Shown: piece after piece, positions 1 to 12,710 of the stretch
How positions within the stretch are numbered: the first letter of the stretch is position 1
Layout of the letters: each line of letters opens with the position of its first letter
Assembly: GCA_933207985.1 (NCBI GenBank)
Contig: OW240913.1
Coordinates: 352,392,459-352,456,458 of the forward strand
Source of the DNA: Pelobates cultripes
Taxonomy: Eukaryota; Chordata; Amphibia; Anura; Pelobatidae
Reading direction: 5' to 3'
Length of the DNA stretch: 64,000 nucleotides
Position numbers and translations under genes: made by a program
Notes under the pieces: model-generated
Databases searched by the model: none
What the model was told of the DNA's origin: nothing
What the model saw: only the letters and a program-made list of their open reading frames with translations

Positions 1-1066
1 GCTAGCAGAACACTAATAGCGTTAGGAATACATGTTTTCCATCCTGGTATGTTAAATATATATAACTATGAAAATTATACATTTTGAGGTTCTGGAGACT
101 CTCATGAATCAACTTCTAATCTCATGATTTGTTGTGATGTGAATATATAAAACATGAGGTATAAAAATTGTGATTTTTTTTTTTCTCCCATGACATTTTT
201 ATCTTGATTAACGATGTCTGTAAATGGAATGATTTCAATTCTGAAAAGCCATTCTGTGATCTCAGTTTGAACCTGTAAACATGTTTTGCAAAGAGAATAT
301 CGGGAAGAAAACCTGCAGGCAATCTTGAATTACCTTGCAGAAATCACTGATTACATACTAATGACAGAGCCCTGAATGGAACACTTTGTAATGAAAATAG
401 GCCATATTCCCTGTTATAATCACTGCTAGACCGTTTCTGAAAGGATATTATTGAATTACAAAGAATGTAGCAGCTACAGAAGCGAAAACAAAGGCATAAT
501 GACTACCTCGGCAGAATACAGGAATTTATTTAATTGCGAGTTACCTTATTGGAGCTGTGTACTAGTGGCATACGTTTTATATGTTTATCAACTGCCCATG
601 GCTAACACTCTCAGCCTATCACCGGCCACTGTTACACAACAGTTTGACACCTGAAGGTGAGAATGTTCCTTTCATGGGAAAAAATGAAATTACTAGATTT
701 ACTAAAAAAAATTTTGCCATGAAAGGGATCTAAATCTCCCTGTTATTTCTATATTGTTGCGTTGTCTGGTTATAAAAACAATGCATGCGTTCTACAGAAA
801 AGTGTAGCCTCTCACCAATACAATACTTGGCAAATAGCTTCCAAAATATAAGATAGACCATGTTTGCAATCCATTATCCATGATCCAATCTGTTATGATT
901 TCAAATGTTACCTGGTCTCACCAACTAGGCATCTTAAATTTAGAATAAAATGTATCTAACTATTTGATACCTTGTGATAACCTTATTGTTGATGTAATTA
1001 GTTAATCTAAACAATGACTCACATACATACAAACAAATATATATTAAAGGATTACTATAGCATCAG

Positions 1067-1104
<38 letters not shown>

Positions 1105-1498
1105 CTGTATCGGTGTGTGTCCTCCCTACTGTTTGCAATAAAAATGGAAAACAATACCTTTTTAAAGCACTGGGACTCCCTCAATGCAGCTCAAATCTCC
1201 TCCCGCAACTGGACAGAGTTGATAGAGGAGCATTGGGGACCTAATGTGCATGCGTGGCGTGTGCCACATGTGCATTTAAGGTTCCTAATATGAAAGCATT
1301 GTATTCAGTGATTTCCCAAATTTACAGGCAACCTGTGGTGGCTATCACCTCTAAACCAATTCTGCTCTTTGGAAAAAGCATGAAATTTCATCTTAACATT
1401 GTGCTAGTAGTTTTGTTAGCAAATGGACAGATTGGAAGAAAAAAACTATTTAAAAACAGGTCTTGCTCCCATTTCTCAGTCAAATCTTTGGTATAGAC

Positions 1499-2377
1499 CA
1501 GCAGTTCCCAAACTGTGCCAGGGCGCTGCGACATGCACACAGGGGTGCCGCGGAATGTTTCCCCGATGCTATGATTATAGCACTGGGAAAACATTACTGC
1601 TCAACAGGGACCCGGTCGAGTGCCGCGGTCGTTTAGGACCTCGACCGGGCGCCTGTGGTGTCAGCCGGCTGGGAGGAAGTGACAGCCTGTGTGTGTGTGT
1701 GTGTGTATACATATATATATGTCAGTGTGCTTCTGTGTTTGCGCACACATCTGTGTATGTACATCTGTGTGTCAGGGTGTGTGTTTTTATGTCAGTGTGT
1801 GTATCTGTGTCAGGGTGTGGGCATGTATCAATATTTGTGTGTGTCAGGGTGCATGTGTGTATATGTCGGTGTGTATCTATCTGTGTGTATGTGTCGGTGT
1901 CTATAAGAATTTGTGTGTATGTGTCGGTAAATTTATGTGCATGAATATCTGTGTATGTATGTATGTATGTGGTAGTGTATCTGCATACATCCAAACAGTC
2001 AAACACCAGCACAACATACAAGCACACTCCTGCAATCAAACACAAATAGTACATACAAACACACCCTTGCATTCAAAATAAAAAAATAAATAAATATACA
2101 AACACACCCCTTCACTCAAACACAAATACCTCACACAAATGTACATCTGCATTTAAAAGTGAACATACAGACACACCCCTGCAATCAAACACAAACATGA
2201 CATACAAACACACGCCTGTATTGAAACACAATAACTATATACAAGCACCCCTTGAAACACCATCACTGTACATTACACTATAGCGCCAGTACAGATATAC
2301 AACCTAGAAATTTTGAGTTGGGGTGCCTTGGAAAAATACTAAGGGCGCCTTGAACCTGAAAAGTTTGGGAACCACTG
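1499..2377. mobile_element. hAT-type nonautonomous DNA element with 8-bp target-site duplication
   Basis: The left end reads CAGCAGTTCCCAAACT and the right end, reversed, CAGTGGTTCCCAAACT (14 of 16 identical). The flanks are GTATAGAC (1491-1498) and GTATCGAC (2378-2385), an 8-bp duplication with one change, as expected for hAT transposases. No transposase ORF is seen. Most of the interior is an expanded TG-rich then CA-rich repeat. Confidence 0.75.
1688..2260. repeat. TG-rich then CA-rich simple repeat inside the hAT element
   Basis: The first part is degenerate TGTGTGT with GTCAGTGTGT and TGTATCTG motifs. After about 1990 it switches to AACACA-rich sequence with spaced CATACAAACACAC motifs. 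The strand asymmetry flips, giving a loose inverted arrangement. ORFs across it translate only as Cys-Val or His-Thr low-complexity sequence and are not genes. Confidence 0.8.
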
Positions 2378-2840
2378 GTATCGACTATATGCAGACAATT
2401 TGTCTGGCAAGGAAGAGGAGAAAAGTCCACCCACAGTCTGTCCTTCTGCTCTCCCAAGTTTAATGATAAGCCACATGTACCCATCTTTTTAACATGCCTG
2501 ACTCCGTCACAGATTTAAAGTGAAGTCATAACACATCAATGTTGTACACACAATTTTCAGCAAGCACCAATCGGTAATGGTTCTACTCTCCAATGATTTA
2601 AACAAGGAGTAATGCAGGTTCCACAGCTTTACCCCAACTTCTGCACACGGTGCTACAGACCAAGATGTCAGATAACTGAATAATTCCATTTGTGTTGGGG
2701 GACAAACCTCAAATGATTGATAAATCTACTTATTTTTTTTACCAGAAAAATGATTTAATGTTTAGATCTCTTGCTAAGTTATAGTATGATGTACCCTATA
2801 ATAAAAAGGTTAATTGTATTTTTTTTAATGTTTGTTTCAG

Positions 2841-2991
2841 AGTGATATAGCAGATGTGCCAAATGACAACTCAAAAAATGATAAAAAAGGGAAGGTCAAT
2901 AATGCCAAAACAAATGTAACTCCTCAAAGCAGCTCCGAACTGAGGCCAGCGACAACGTCCACATCTGGTACAGGGTTAGAATCTAAAAGAG
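2841..2991 (+). CDS. PLCB1: PLCB1 coding exon (about residues 901-951)
   Basis: A 151-nt exon between acceptor TTTGTTTCAG and donor GTAATT. It starts in phase 0 and ends with one base of a split codon. The product begins [18 protein letters not shown] and continues with a Ser/Thr-rich stretch ([16 protein letters not shown]). This is the linker between the catalytic core and the coiled-coil C-terminal domain. The basic KNDKKGK cluster is conserved with mammals, while the Thr/Ser-rich end looks more divergent than the exons that follow. Confidence 0.95.
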
Positions 2992-3815
2992 GTAATTATT
3001 ATTTTTTTTAGTTTTATACTGGGAAGTCTCTTGATGTGAAATAACACAGGAATGTGTCTTTCTAAAACCCTAGCAAAATGCTTAGAATAATTTAAAAGGA
3101 CACTGTAGGCACCCAGACCTATTGATATCCATCTCAATGAAGTGGTCTGTGTGCAGCGCCATTAGTGTTTTGCTCTCACAATTTAAAACATTGCGGTTTT
3201 GGAGATATGGCCATGTTTTCATTGCATGGCTAAAAATACCTCTACTGGCTGTTATACTGATAGCCACTAGATGGTGCTTGCCAAGTGGGATCCAAGTCAG
3301 ACTCGATTCTTGATTTTTAACATCTTCATGCATTGCATCCTCTGATGCTTCTCATAGAGAAACATTGCATTCAGTGCTTATTTATGAAAAGGAGTTAATT
3401 AGCTGTGCATGGCACTTGCCACGCATGCATATATTATCCACAACTCTTCTCTGTGAGAAGCATTGGATCAGGCGAGAAGTCGGCAAGACGTCCGCATATT
3501 TGCTGACAACAAAAAAGGTAGCTGGATCGGGTCGCCAGGAGCACTGTCTCTCAGCACTAGAAAAATAGGTAGTAAAGAGTTATGGAGTGTACAGTTTTAA
3601 ATAAAAATGGGGTGACCAGGGGTGCAAACAAAACCAATATATGATTGGCATTAAAAAAAATAAAAAATATAAATTTCTCACTATAATTTCCCTATAATGC
3701 ATGATGTTGATCCATTTTGGGTTAATACAAACTAAATTTATTAAGATGTTTTTTTTTTTTTGCATAGTTACCTTTCTATTTTTATAAATGTTTTCAATCT
3801 CCTAATTTGTTTCAG
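2992..3815 (+). other. PLCB1: PLCB1 intron; MITE-like sequence inside
   Basis: From about 3093 a sequence beginning AAAAGGACACTGTAGGCACC resembles the ends of a MITE family seen elsewhere in the window (for example 31338, 38798 and 41184). Its right end is not clear. The remainder is AT-rich, with T-runs before the acceptor TTTGTTTCAG. Confidence 0.55.
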
Positions 3816-3865
3816 TTATGGAACTCGTTCCTCAGGTGAAACTTGAAGAGTTGAAACAAATGAAG
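3816..3865 (+). CDS. PLCB1: PLCB1 coding exon (about residues 951-967)
   Basis: A 50-nt exon between acceptor TTTGTTTCAG and donor GTATAT. The first two bases complete the split Val codon; the exon ends in phase 0. It encodes MELVPQVKLEELKQMK, the start of the long C-terminal helix. It is too short for a usual ORF search and was placed by splice sites, phase and similarity to mammalian PLCB1. Confidence 0.93.
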
Positions 3866-5016
3866 GTATATTCTCTTTTTGGCACTCATCAGTTTGGTGT
3901 GACTTCTGCTCGTTGGTGGAAGTTTGTTTTGGAGTTCATAGCTAAATATCATTAGCAGCGATGATACGAAAAACATTACAAAGTCTACGGCAGACTCTTA
4001 AAAACTCTCAGGGTCATTTGGTAAAGTGAGAATTCAAAGTAAATTAAAATTGAATTTAAGTTTGAAACTGAACTGTAATTATTCTCTAAGCTGCCTATGC
4101 CTTCAATTTGGCTATTGTGGCCTTACATTTGAAATTCACTTTTAATTTACTTAGTTATCACTTTATTGAATTATCTTATCTATTAACTAAACATTTTGTT
4201 GTCAGTTTGTAAAACTTATTGTTTAAGTCTGATGGGAGACATAATGTTTTGTTCGCTCCTGCTTTTATCTATTACAAAAAAAGTTAGAATATGAGATAAT
4301 TTGACAGAAAGTCTTTAAAACATGTTTTATTTGTTTTGATAAATGATCAAATACTGGATTACTGACTAAACTATGAATTTTGATACACTTAAAAGCACTG
4401 CTAATAAAACTAATGGAAAGTCCCTGTTTAGTAGGGACAGCCCCTAGATTGGGTTTAAATCTCTCTGTACATCTTTTCTATCCTATTGTCCCTCTTTTTA
4501 GGAGCTCGTTTGTGTGCCTGAGTGTTAATTAGAGCTTCACAGCAATAATACTCACAGTAATGTGTATTTAAACTACAATAAATAATTACATTTTAGTTCC
4601 ATAAATTGTTATTAGTAAGGCACATAAACTTTCTCAGACCCCCTTACCACACCCCCACTATCACCCCTAAAATTAAAGTGCCCCTCTTTGGCCATTTGAC
4701 ATGTTTAGAAGTATGCAATTGTATAACCTACATGTGAACCAGTTGTTGTATATGTGCACTAGTGCACTCCACAGTAGTTAGTGCAACATTTATACCAAAT
4801 GCTATCACTCTATTTTCTAAAATATTACTGTAAAATAAAATTAGATCTAGACGTTTCTTCGACATTCTGCTAGTTTGATGTATATGTTAAATTGTATCCT
4901 CTAATGCCGCCTTATCATCGTTACATGATAGCTGAATACTGTCAATGGTTTTATAGCACAAAATGTGAATTACTCGGGCTTAGCGTGTAACTGTAACATT
5001 TCGGAAACCCCTTTAG
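3866..5016 (+). other. PLCB1: PLCB1 intron with one fold-back MITE copy
   Basis: Positions about 4009-4176 form an imperfect hairpin. The left arm is CAGGGTCATTTGGTAAAGTG then AGAATTCAAAGT; the right arm is its approximate inverse (GAAATTCACTTTTAATTTAC then TCACTTTATTGAA). It belongs to a family with copies near 12589, 25353 and 28740. Nothing else is recognised in this interval. Confidence 0.6.
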
Positions 5017-5082
5017 GCATACATCAAACAGCTGAAGAAGCAGCAGAAAGAAGTCAATGCTCTGAAGAAGAAACATGGGAAG
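5017..5082 (+). CDS. PLCB1: PLCB1 coding exon (about residues 968-989)
   Basis: A 66-nt exon (22 codons, phase 0 at both ends) after acceptor CCCCTTTAG and before donor GTAAGA. It encodes AYIKQLKKQQKEVNALKKKH then GK. The dense Lys pattern on a helix fits the membrane-contacting face of the PLC-beta C-terminal domain. Confidence 0.95.
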
Positions 5083-8000
5083 GTAAGAGATTTGTTTTTT
5101 TCTGTCTGTGGTTGTATGTAACGAATAGGTAAACACTGGTTCGCAAATTTCGCCTTGAAACAGTCGTGGTGGTTTTATCTGAAAATATTTCTCACAACAA
5201 ATTCACAGAAAAGGTCATGGATGCCAAGCATTTATAGAATCTTTGTATAACCTCTGATTAGGTGCTTCCAAATGTTTAAACATCCGATATGAGACACGGA
5301 TTATAAACAATGTTTTCATGCTTTGCAACTAGATGTAGTGATTGGTAACCTGGAGGTGTTGTTGGTTTCCAACTCTCATCGACCTTATACACTTGCTGGT
5401 TGGCTGAGGAAATGGTCATTGTAGTTCAACAGTTGGATAATGTGCTATCCTGTTTTTATATAATTATAGCAGCAGGTAAGAAGCAACATCTTTGTAACAT
5501 TGTAGTGAAGATATACAAAGCTCAAAGGTATAGGGAGATGAGTATATTGGAGGACATTGATTACATTACAGAAAGATGACTCCCTTCGACGGTACTACAA
5601 TTCTGTGTCAACTATGAAATAGGGCTGTGTATAAAAAAAAAAAACAGAAAACTGTCTTGGACATATTAGAAGTATTAGGACTTTCCATTCCAACATGAGA
5701 TTTTTAAAGGCCAGATTGTGTTGATGGCCTTGAATCTCATTGGTTGTTTTTACACAAAACAAAGGCAGAATGACATGAAAATGCAAGAGTACGTTCTCTC
5801 TTTAGTTTGCTATGGACTGAGGTAAAATATTTGACTCAATTGGAAGCTAGAACTATAGTAAGATACTAAATAAATGTCAATGTGTTATATATATGATGAA
5901 TGCACCAGTAAACATTTCCGTCAGCTAGTTAGAATGAAGTGATGGTGTTGAATCTGTAATTTGTATATAAATGGGGTCTTTAGAAATACGGGTATGGGTA
6001 TTTATTTTGGGGGTGTACAAACTAGAAGAAAATGTGATTTAGATTAATATCATGTGGGTCACTCTAAATCGACTTCTCCTCTTGTGAGAATATTATTTAG
6101 GAAATTCCTTTAGATGTTGCATGTGCATGGCATTTTTACTTATATAGATGTACAGTCCGCAGTAAAACCGGCGGAAAAAATGTCACTAAATCCCTGTGTT
6201 GCCATCCATGTCTAGTAGATGGTTGAACATTCAGACCTATTAATCTATTAATTGTGATCGCAATGTGGTGAGAAATGACAGATGTCCCACGTAGAACCAA
6301 CACGGAGAAATGTATGACCCAAACTGAACAGCAGAGACTCTGTAGATGGCAGTGTCCTTTGACATAAGCCAACTAGTTGAGAATTTTACTATTTAAAACA
6401 TTATCTCTATTAACTTGCACTTGACTTTTTTTGTTTGTAAACTTTGTTTTTAAGTATAGGCAGAATAAAATATGACAAACTATTATTTCATTTAATACTT
6501 TCATTACACTTAAACTTTGAGCTTAGTTCTAAAGTGCCAACATTCTGCTGAAATAGAGGTTATTTTCAGAGATACTTGTCCTTATTCTTTCCTTTTTTTG
6601 GTGCTACCTGAATTCACTCTATATGTAAGACCATTCCACCAGATCCATTTTCTGCCTGTTTATGGGCTTGGCTTGTATTAGGTAGTTATTAGTTTTAAAT
6701 ATTGCGAGGTGGGGTGGGGGGGAGGGGGGTTCTACACTATTGTGTTGATGTTTTTTTGTTTTAGAGATTTCCGTTTGCTTTAACTATTGGATTCAAAGAC
6801 GATATAAAGGTTGTATCCAAAACATTACATCTGGAAATATATTTTGCGTCTTTTTCTTGTAGTCTTTTGAATCCTTGTTCCCTTTCTGCTCCTTTTATTG
6901 TCACCTCTTTGTCCCCTTTTCCCTCTTTATTGTCTACCCTTTTTATCCCCCAAATTCTCTTTATGTATTTTTACAGTCGATGTCCATCTCTATCCAATTC
7001 CCTTTGTGTTCTCTCTGTATCTTTTGTATAAAAATATCAGACAGATATGACATCTTGCAAAATTCAAAACACACTCATACACACTGAGAGCTTTACTGAT
7101 ATAAAAATCTACATTGCCAATTGCTGTAAGGTTGTTTTGCTGTTTAATGCTGTTAATCGGACATTTCCCTCGCTATATGCTATGCCCAGCTTGACACAAT
7201 TCAACTATAGTGCCAGTTTCACATCTCACACTCCACATCTAATCACGGTGCTATAATTCATATCTGATATTTTATCACACATTTGTCTTTCACTCATTTT
7301 ATGTATTTTACCGCTTACATATTTCATTTCCATGTTGCAATCTAACCCCTCACTTGCCATATTTTGTTATATGTCATATTTCTCCTTTATTTACTATAAC
7401 TCAACTAACTAATGAGTATTGGGCTGTGAAGAAACAATTAAAGGGTCATTGGAACCACCATAGCAACTGTGTGTCACTGCATAACGTATAGTGTGGAGAG
7501 TACTCTATTTACTGTCTTTATGTCCAGAGTGTCTTCTAACTGTGGTGATTTGTAAAAATTGCTGCAGCAATAATAGTGGCCCTTGAATTGAGAATACTTT
7601 TACTTCCTCGTTTGCCATCCATGATCTGTCCAACTTTTGCATGGTGAACTCATAACTGGCGGCCATATCTACGGCAGGTTAACGGCTTAGGAGAATTCTC
7701 TGCACAGACAGACATGTACACATAGCTGCGAACTTGACTATAAACTGCTATCAGTCTACTTAACAGTTTCACGGATCAGAACTGACATAATGTATGGATA
7801 ATTGTGGGACAAAATATTAAAATACAAAACAAAACATTGACTGGAATGAGCGGATGATGTGCTGCAGTTATAGCAAATTTAAAAGTGAGACAACTTTTAT
7901 TATTATAATTATTTATTATTTTAATTGAATGTGTTATCTATATCTGCCCTTCAAACTCTGTGTGGTTAGTGTGCATTAGGATATCACAATTTAAAGTAAT

Positions 8001-8389
8001 TTGGCTTTCAACTTGAAAATGATTATTTATAAAAATAAAAAAAATATTGATTCTTACAAAAAAAACTTTTGTTTTAATGTGAAACCTCATCAAATCCTAT
8101 ATGTATTTATCTGTTAAAAGTATGTGTAAGACATTAACCTTGGGACCTCATTACTTTCCAGCTTAACTAACAACCTGTGTTTTATTATGTTCAAAGTAAA
8201 ATGTACAGTTTTAACAGTTGTACCGTGCACTTATTACTGTATAGAAGTATATTTCATAAATAATGCCGGCATTATGGCTGTAGGATATTTGCTTATGGTA
8301 GATAGTGCTGCCATTGACATCATGTATTACATGTGGCTTTACTATTTGTGGTTTCTGTGATAACCGTTGTTTCCTATCATATGTATATA

Positions 8390-9008
8390 GTTACCTGACA
8401 GTGTACAGAACACTGGTGAGAACTCACTTGGAGTATTGACGCAGTACTGGAGACCGTATCTTCAGAAGGATATTGATACTTTAGAGAGAGTTCAGAGAAG
8501 GGCTACTAAACTGGTTCATGGATTGCGGGATAAAACTTACCAGGAAAGGTTAAAGGATCTTAACATGTATAGCTTGGAGGAAAGACGAGACAGGGGGGAT
8601 ATGATAGAAACATTTAAATATATAAAGGGAATCAACACAGTAAAGGAGGAGACTATATTTAAAAGAAGAAAAACTACCACAACAAGAGGACATAGTCTTA
8701 AATTAGAGTGGCAAAGGTTTAAAAATAATATCAGGAAGTATTACTTTAAAGAGAGGGTAGTGGATGCATGCATCCACTACCCTCTCTTTAAAGTAATACT
8801 TCCTGATATTATTTTTAAACCTTTGCCACTCTAATTTAAGCTGAAGTGGTAGAGGTTAACACAGTGAGGGAGTTTAAGCATGTGTGGGACAGACATAAGG
8901 CTATCCTAACAATAAGATAAGGCCAGGGACTAATGAAATTATTTAGAACATTGGGCAGGCTAGATGGGCCAAATGGTTCTTATCTGCCGTCACATTCTAT
9001 GTTTCTAT
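8390..9008 (+). mobile_element. CR1/L2-type LINE remnant (3' end of reverse-transcriptase ORF and tail)
   Basis: From about 8394 the + strand reads TLVRTHLEY, one stop, then QYWRPYLQKDIDTLERVQRR followed by ATKLVHGLRDKTYQERL and SLEERRDRGDMIETFKYIKG. This is the conserved C-terminus of CR1/L2-like LINE polymerases. The 3' part reads VNTVREFKHVWDRHKAIL, then a noncoding tail with GGCTAGATGGGCCAAATGG and TTCTATGTTTCTATT, typical of such tails. It is 5'-truncated and dead. A 72-bp inverted duplication interrupts it. Confidence 0.85.
8697..8840. repeat. Perfect 144-bp palindrome with no spacer
   Basis: The left arm (8697-8768) is the exact reverse complement of the right arm (8769-8840); the centre is TGGATGCA|TGCATCCA. 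The left arm is ordinary LINE sequence. The right arm replaces a short piece of LINE that should encode the residues after VVDA, and normal LINE sequence resumes at 8841. Confidence 0.97.
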
Positions 9009-9284
9009 TAAAGAGTATATATAGTCAGGTAGCCATATGTTTGTACCATATCTTGGTACATTATTTGGGGTGTGGAGAAATTTAGAGAGTTTCAAAATAA
9101 ATCAATATGACTTTAATAAATGAGAAATTAATGCAATCCTGATGTATTCGCATAAGGAATGAGATCAGGGTGAACTATAAGGTCACCATGGGCAGCTACC
9201 TAGAACAAAATCACTTAAGCTTAATGAAGCAGTTTTAGTGTATACATTATGTCCCTGCAGTCTCACTGCTCAATTCACTGCTAT

Positions 9285-9840
9285 TAAAGGAACACTATAG
9301 TCACCTGAACAACTTTAGCTTAATGAAGCAGTTTTGGTGTATAGAACATGCCCCTGTAGCCTCACTGCTCAATCTTCTGCCATTTAGGAGTTAAATCCCT
9401 TTGTTTATGAACCCTAGTCACACCTCCCTGCATGTGACTTGCACAACCTTCCATAAACACTTCCTGTAAAGAGAGCCCTATTTAGGCTTGCTTTATTGCA
9501 AGTTCTGTTTAATTAAGATTTTCTTATCCCCTGCTATGTTAATAGCTTGCTAGACCCTGCAAGAGCCTCCTGTATGTGATTAAAGTTCAATTTAGAGATT
9601 GAAATACAATTATTTAAGGTAAATTACATCTGTTTGAAAGTGAAACCAGTTTTTTTTTTTTCATGCAGGCTCTGTCAATCATAGCCAGGGGAGGTGTGGC
9701 TAGGGCTGCATAAACAGAAACAAAGTGACTTAACTCCTAAATGACAGTGAATTGAGCAGTGACATTGCAGGGGAATGATCTATACACTAAAACTGCTTTA
9801 TTTAGCTAAAGTAATTTAGGTGACTATAGTGTTCCTTTAA
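9285..9840. mobile_element. Fold-back nonautonomous DNA element
   Basis: The left end is TTAAAGGAACACTATAGTCA and the right end is its near-exact inverse (TGACTATAGTGTTCCTTTAA). The subterminal parts also pair: AGCAGTTTTGGTGTATAGA on the left with an inverse near 9780. No ORF is present. A partial copy (9212-9284) abuts its left end. I could not define a target-site duplication, so the superfamily is left open. Confidence 0.7.
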
Positions 9841-10280
9841 TGTTTTAAATCACCTTTGTTTCTAATTATGCAGCCCTAGCCACACCTCCCCTGGCTGTGA
9901 CTCACACAGCCTTCATGCATTTCTTTTTCCATTTCAATCAGATCTTACAGCATAATGTGTTTACTTTACAATATTTTATCTCCTGCTCTGTAAATGGAAC
10001 TTTAATCACTTGCAGGAGACTTCTGCAGGCTATTAACACAGCAGGATATAATACATTCTATATTAAACAGACTGTACAATAAAAAACGTTTAAACATTAG
10101 CTCTCTCTTTACGTGAAGTGTGTAGGGAGACTGTGCAGGTCACATGCAGGGGAGGTCACAAAGTGACTTAACTCCAAATGGCAGAGAGCTGAGCAGCGAG
10201 ACTGCATGGGGCATGACCTATACACCAAAACCACTCCATTAAGCTAAAGTTATTTTGGTGCATATAGTGTACCTTTAATC
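9841..10280. mobile_element. Second copy of the same fold-back element, adjacent
   Basis: The interior (AGCCCTAGCCACACCTCCCC; AAGTGACTTAACTCC; GAGCTGAGCAGCGAGACTGC) and the right end (GGTGCATATAGTGTACCTTT) match the element to its left. This suggests insertion next to or partly into a relative. The left boundary is inferred from the neighbour's end. Confidence 0.5.
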
Positions 10281-11739
10281 ATTCTCTGTAAGACATGCAT
10301 GACACAAGTTTAGAAATTATGAGAGTCTAGTGGTGTTATTTACCAGCAGCAATGTCAGGTACGTAACACAGGAGTAAATGACAAACAAAAATAAGTGGCA
10401 ATACTATAGAGAAACATACTCTAAAGTACAGACATATGAGTGAGTATTCTTGCAGCAGATGCTAGCCACCCTGGCTTAAAAAAAGAAATGTAAGCCCAGA
10501 AAGAAAATTATATATTTTGAAGGATTAAAAGAACTGGCTTTGCTCTGCTGATGAATCACCAGTGTGGGTGGAAATCATTCTAGCTTAATAAGGGCCATCA
10601 GATTGCTTTTATTTAGCAGTCATACAAGTCTTTTTTATTAGTACTGTTAAGACTGAAATGACATAGATTGCTGTTTGAGTGCACAGATTCCGCGGTCCTT
10701 TCATCGCGGATTTGTCATGCTGTACACTGTACAGTTAGACGCGCTCTCATGGGCAGTCTCTGAGCCAACAGCGATTTGTTTGTTTAGCTTTCAGTAACGG
10801 GAACAGTTGCTAGTATGCCACCCAGGCAGAAAAAATAAAACATCGACAAAAAGCGCTTCTTGTTCTTTTTGTCAGCATTGTTTGTAAACAGCAGCGTTTC
10901 CAAAATTGTTTGTTCATTAAATAGCAATACGTTGCAGACTGACCATTAAACGGTTACATGTGACAAAATAGAAAAGATCGTAAACTGTAATCTAAAGCGT
11001 TTCCAACTCTGCTATTCGGATGGACATTTTTTTGGGAAATAAAATCAACATCATTAACCCCATAATATATTTATTAGAGATTGTTTTGTTTTGTTGGGAG
11101 TGCAGGTGCCCAGGAGTGCAAAGTGACACAGCAAAGCTCAGAGTGCAATAAAGTAACTTCACATTAACAAAATGAAGAATTATCTGAAAAAATGGGGATG
11201 ACCGGAATCCCTTGTATTGCTCCAGAGCAAAGAACTGCATAGGGTAAAGCAAAGGAAAAAGTCCATTAGTAACAAAGGGAAGTGAAAAAAGCAGAGTATC
11301 GATTGGACAGGAAGGGAGTGGGATGAAATCTGGAAGATGCATTTGGTGTATTTCACTTGAAGCCTGACCCATTGATACTTGGAACCTGTGTAATGTGTTA
11401 CAAGTCTCCTCTGGTTCTCCAGAGCTGCTGTTACATTGTTTGTTTAATTACGTGGATGCTTTGTTTTATGAGAGTTTTGGATAATATAGGAGACGGCATA
11501 TATAGTAACAATTCTAAAGCTTATATATCTGCATATTTTAATAGAGAACATTTTAATTGCTTTTAATTTATTTTTTATTTTATGTTAGAATTCATGATGA
11601 TTCTAGTGAAACCTTATATTTTTTAATTTGATGCATTCTGTGTACTTCATTCTGAATATCTTTGCATAGTTAATTATGAATAGCTTTTTAATGCCCTTCT
11701 GTGCCACGTGTCAGTATGCCTGCCCCATAGACATCATTC

Positions 11740-12375
11740 CCTCCTGATCACTAGTGCAATATTCTAGCCAACACCGCGCATTACCATGTCTTCCTGTTTC
11801 CCTACTGCAATAGTGCAACGCAAGAGATTCTCCGGGCACTCAAGGTGTTCAAGCCACAGGCAGTTTACTAGAATAAGAAAAGGACCTCTTAGCAGGTCAA
11901 AACATTGCTGCTTTCTTGTGTTGTCTTATCATTGTGGGATTGCTGGTCCTGCTCCGGAGCACCGGGTGGCTGCTGAGATTGAGTGCGGCTCCTATTGTCA
12001 TTTTTGCAATATAGTACAATAGTGAAGTCTCCTTTACGTTCAAACTATAATACTCCAATATGGCACCTTCCATTACCCCATCTTACTAGTGGAGGACTCC
12101 CAACACCCACAATTGCAACCTGTCATACCAGTGAAATACTTTAGCCTCACACATTGATTCACTAGTGACATACTCCGGCACACCATCCTGTCACAATAGT
12201 GCATTACTCTGGTATAACACGCAGTGTCAACCTCTGTCACCATGGTTTATTTTAGCTCCACACCACCACCAGCTTGCTAGGGCATTACTGTAACCTCACA
12301 CTTACCATTTGCACGTGCATTTTAATCAAGCCTCACACCCACCTTTAACCCGTGTCTCACTAGTGCAACACACTT
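11740..12375. repeat. Decayed tandem repeat, units of roughly 55 bp
   Basis: Loose repeats of ACTAGTGCAATACTC-like and CCTCACACC-like motifs recur (for example near 11750, 12085, 12165, 12200 and 12355), interrupted between about 11820 and 12010. Units differ strongly, so this looks like an old minisatellite. Confidence 0.4.
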
Positions 12376-12588
12376 TATTTTGAAAACGAATCAGTGTAGT
12401 CATTAATATGGATTCCTGCCGACCTCAGAGGAGTGGATGACAAGATGGCTGCTAATAACCAAAACAATTGCACTAATTGAATTGCTGTTAGATCAAGCAA
12501 TATATTGCACGGTTTCCCATCCCATAATGCATTGCACACACAAACCATTCACCAACACCTTGTGCACTGATCCACAATGAAATGCTGA

Positions 12589-12710
12589 CAGGGTTATTCA
12601 ACAAAGTAAGAATTCAAAGTGAATTTCAAATTCTAAATCAATAATGCTTTAAGCACGGCCCTAAATGTGAAATTAGTTTTAAATTCTCACTAACTAACCA
12701 TGTAAATAAT
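12589..12710. mobile_element. Short fold-back MITE (AGAATTC family)
   Basis: It starts CAGGGTTATTCAACAAAGTA then AGAATTCAAAGTG and ends with the approximate inverse (AATTAGTTTTAAATTCTCAC). It is shorter than the relatives at 25353 and 28740. Confidence 0.5.

Larger units (their letters stand above)
1..2840 (+). other. PLCB1: PLCB1 intron (3' part)
   Basis: No coding exon is recognisable here. The interval holds a short (TA)n run near 1070-1100, a hAT-type element at 1499-2377 and otherwise AT-rich intron. It ends in the acceptor TTTGTTTCAG before the first exon of the window. Short ORFs inside lie mostly in simple repeat. Confidence 0.75.

Noticed and set aside
1423..2081. Overlapping ORFs of 83-173 codons on both strands
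   Set aside because: They consist of TG/CA simple repeat translated as Cys/Val or His/Thr runs inside a hAT element.
11357..12022. Possible exons suggested by 69- and 78-codon ORFs
   Set aside because: No similarity to any protein I know and no place for them between PLCB1 exons that already join in phase.
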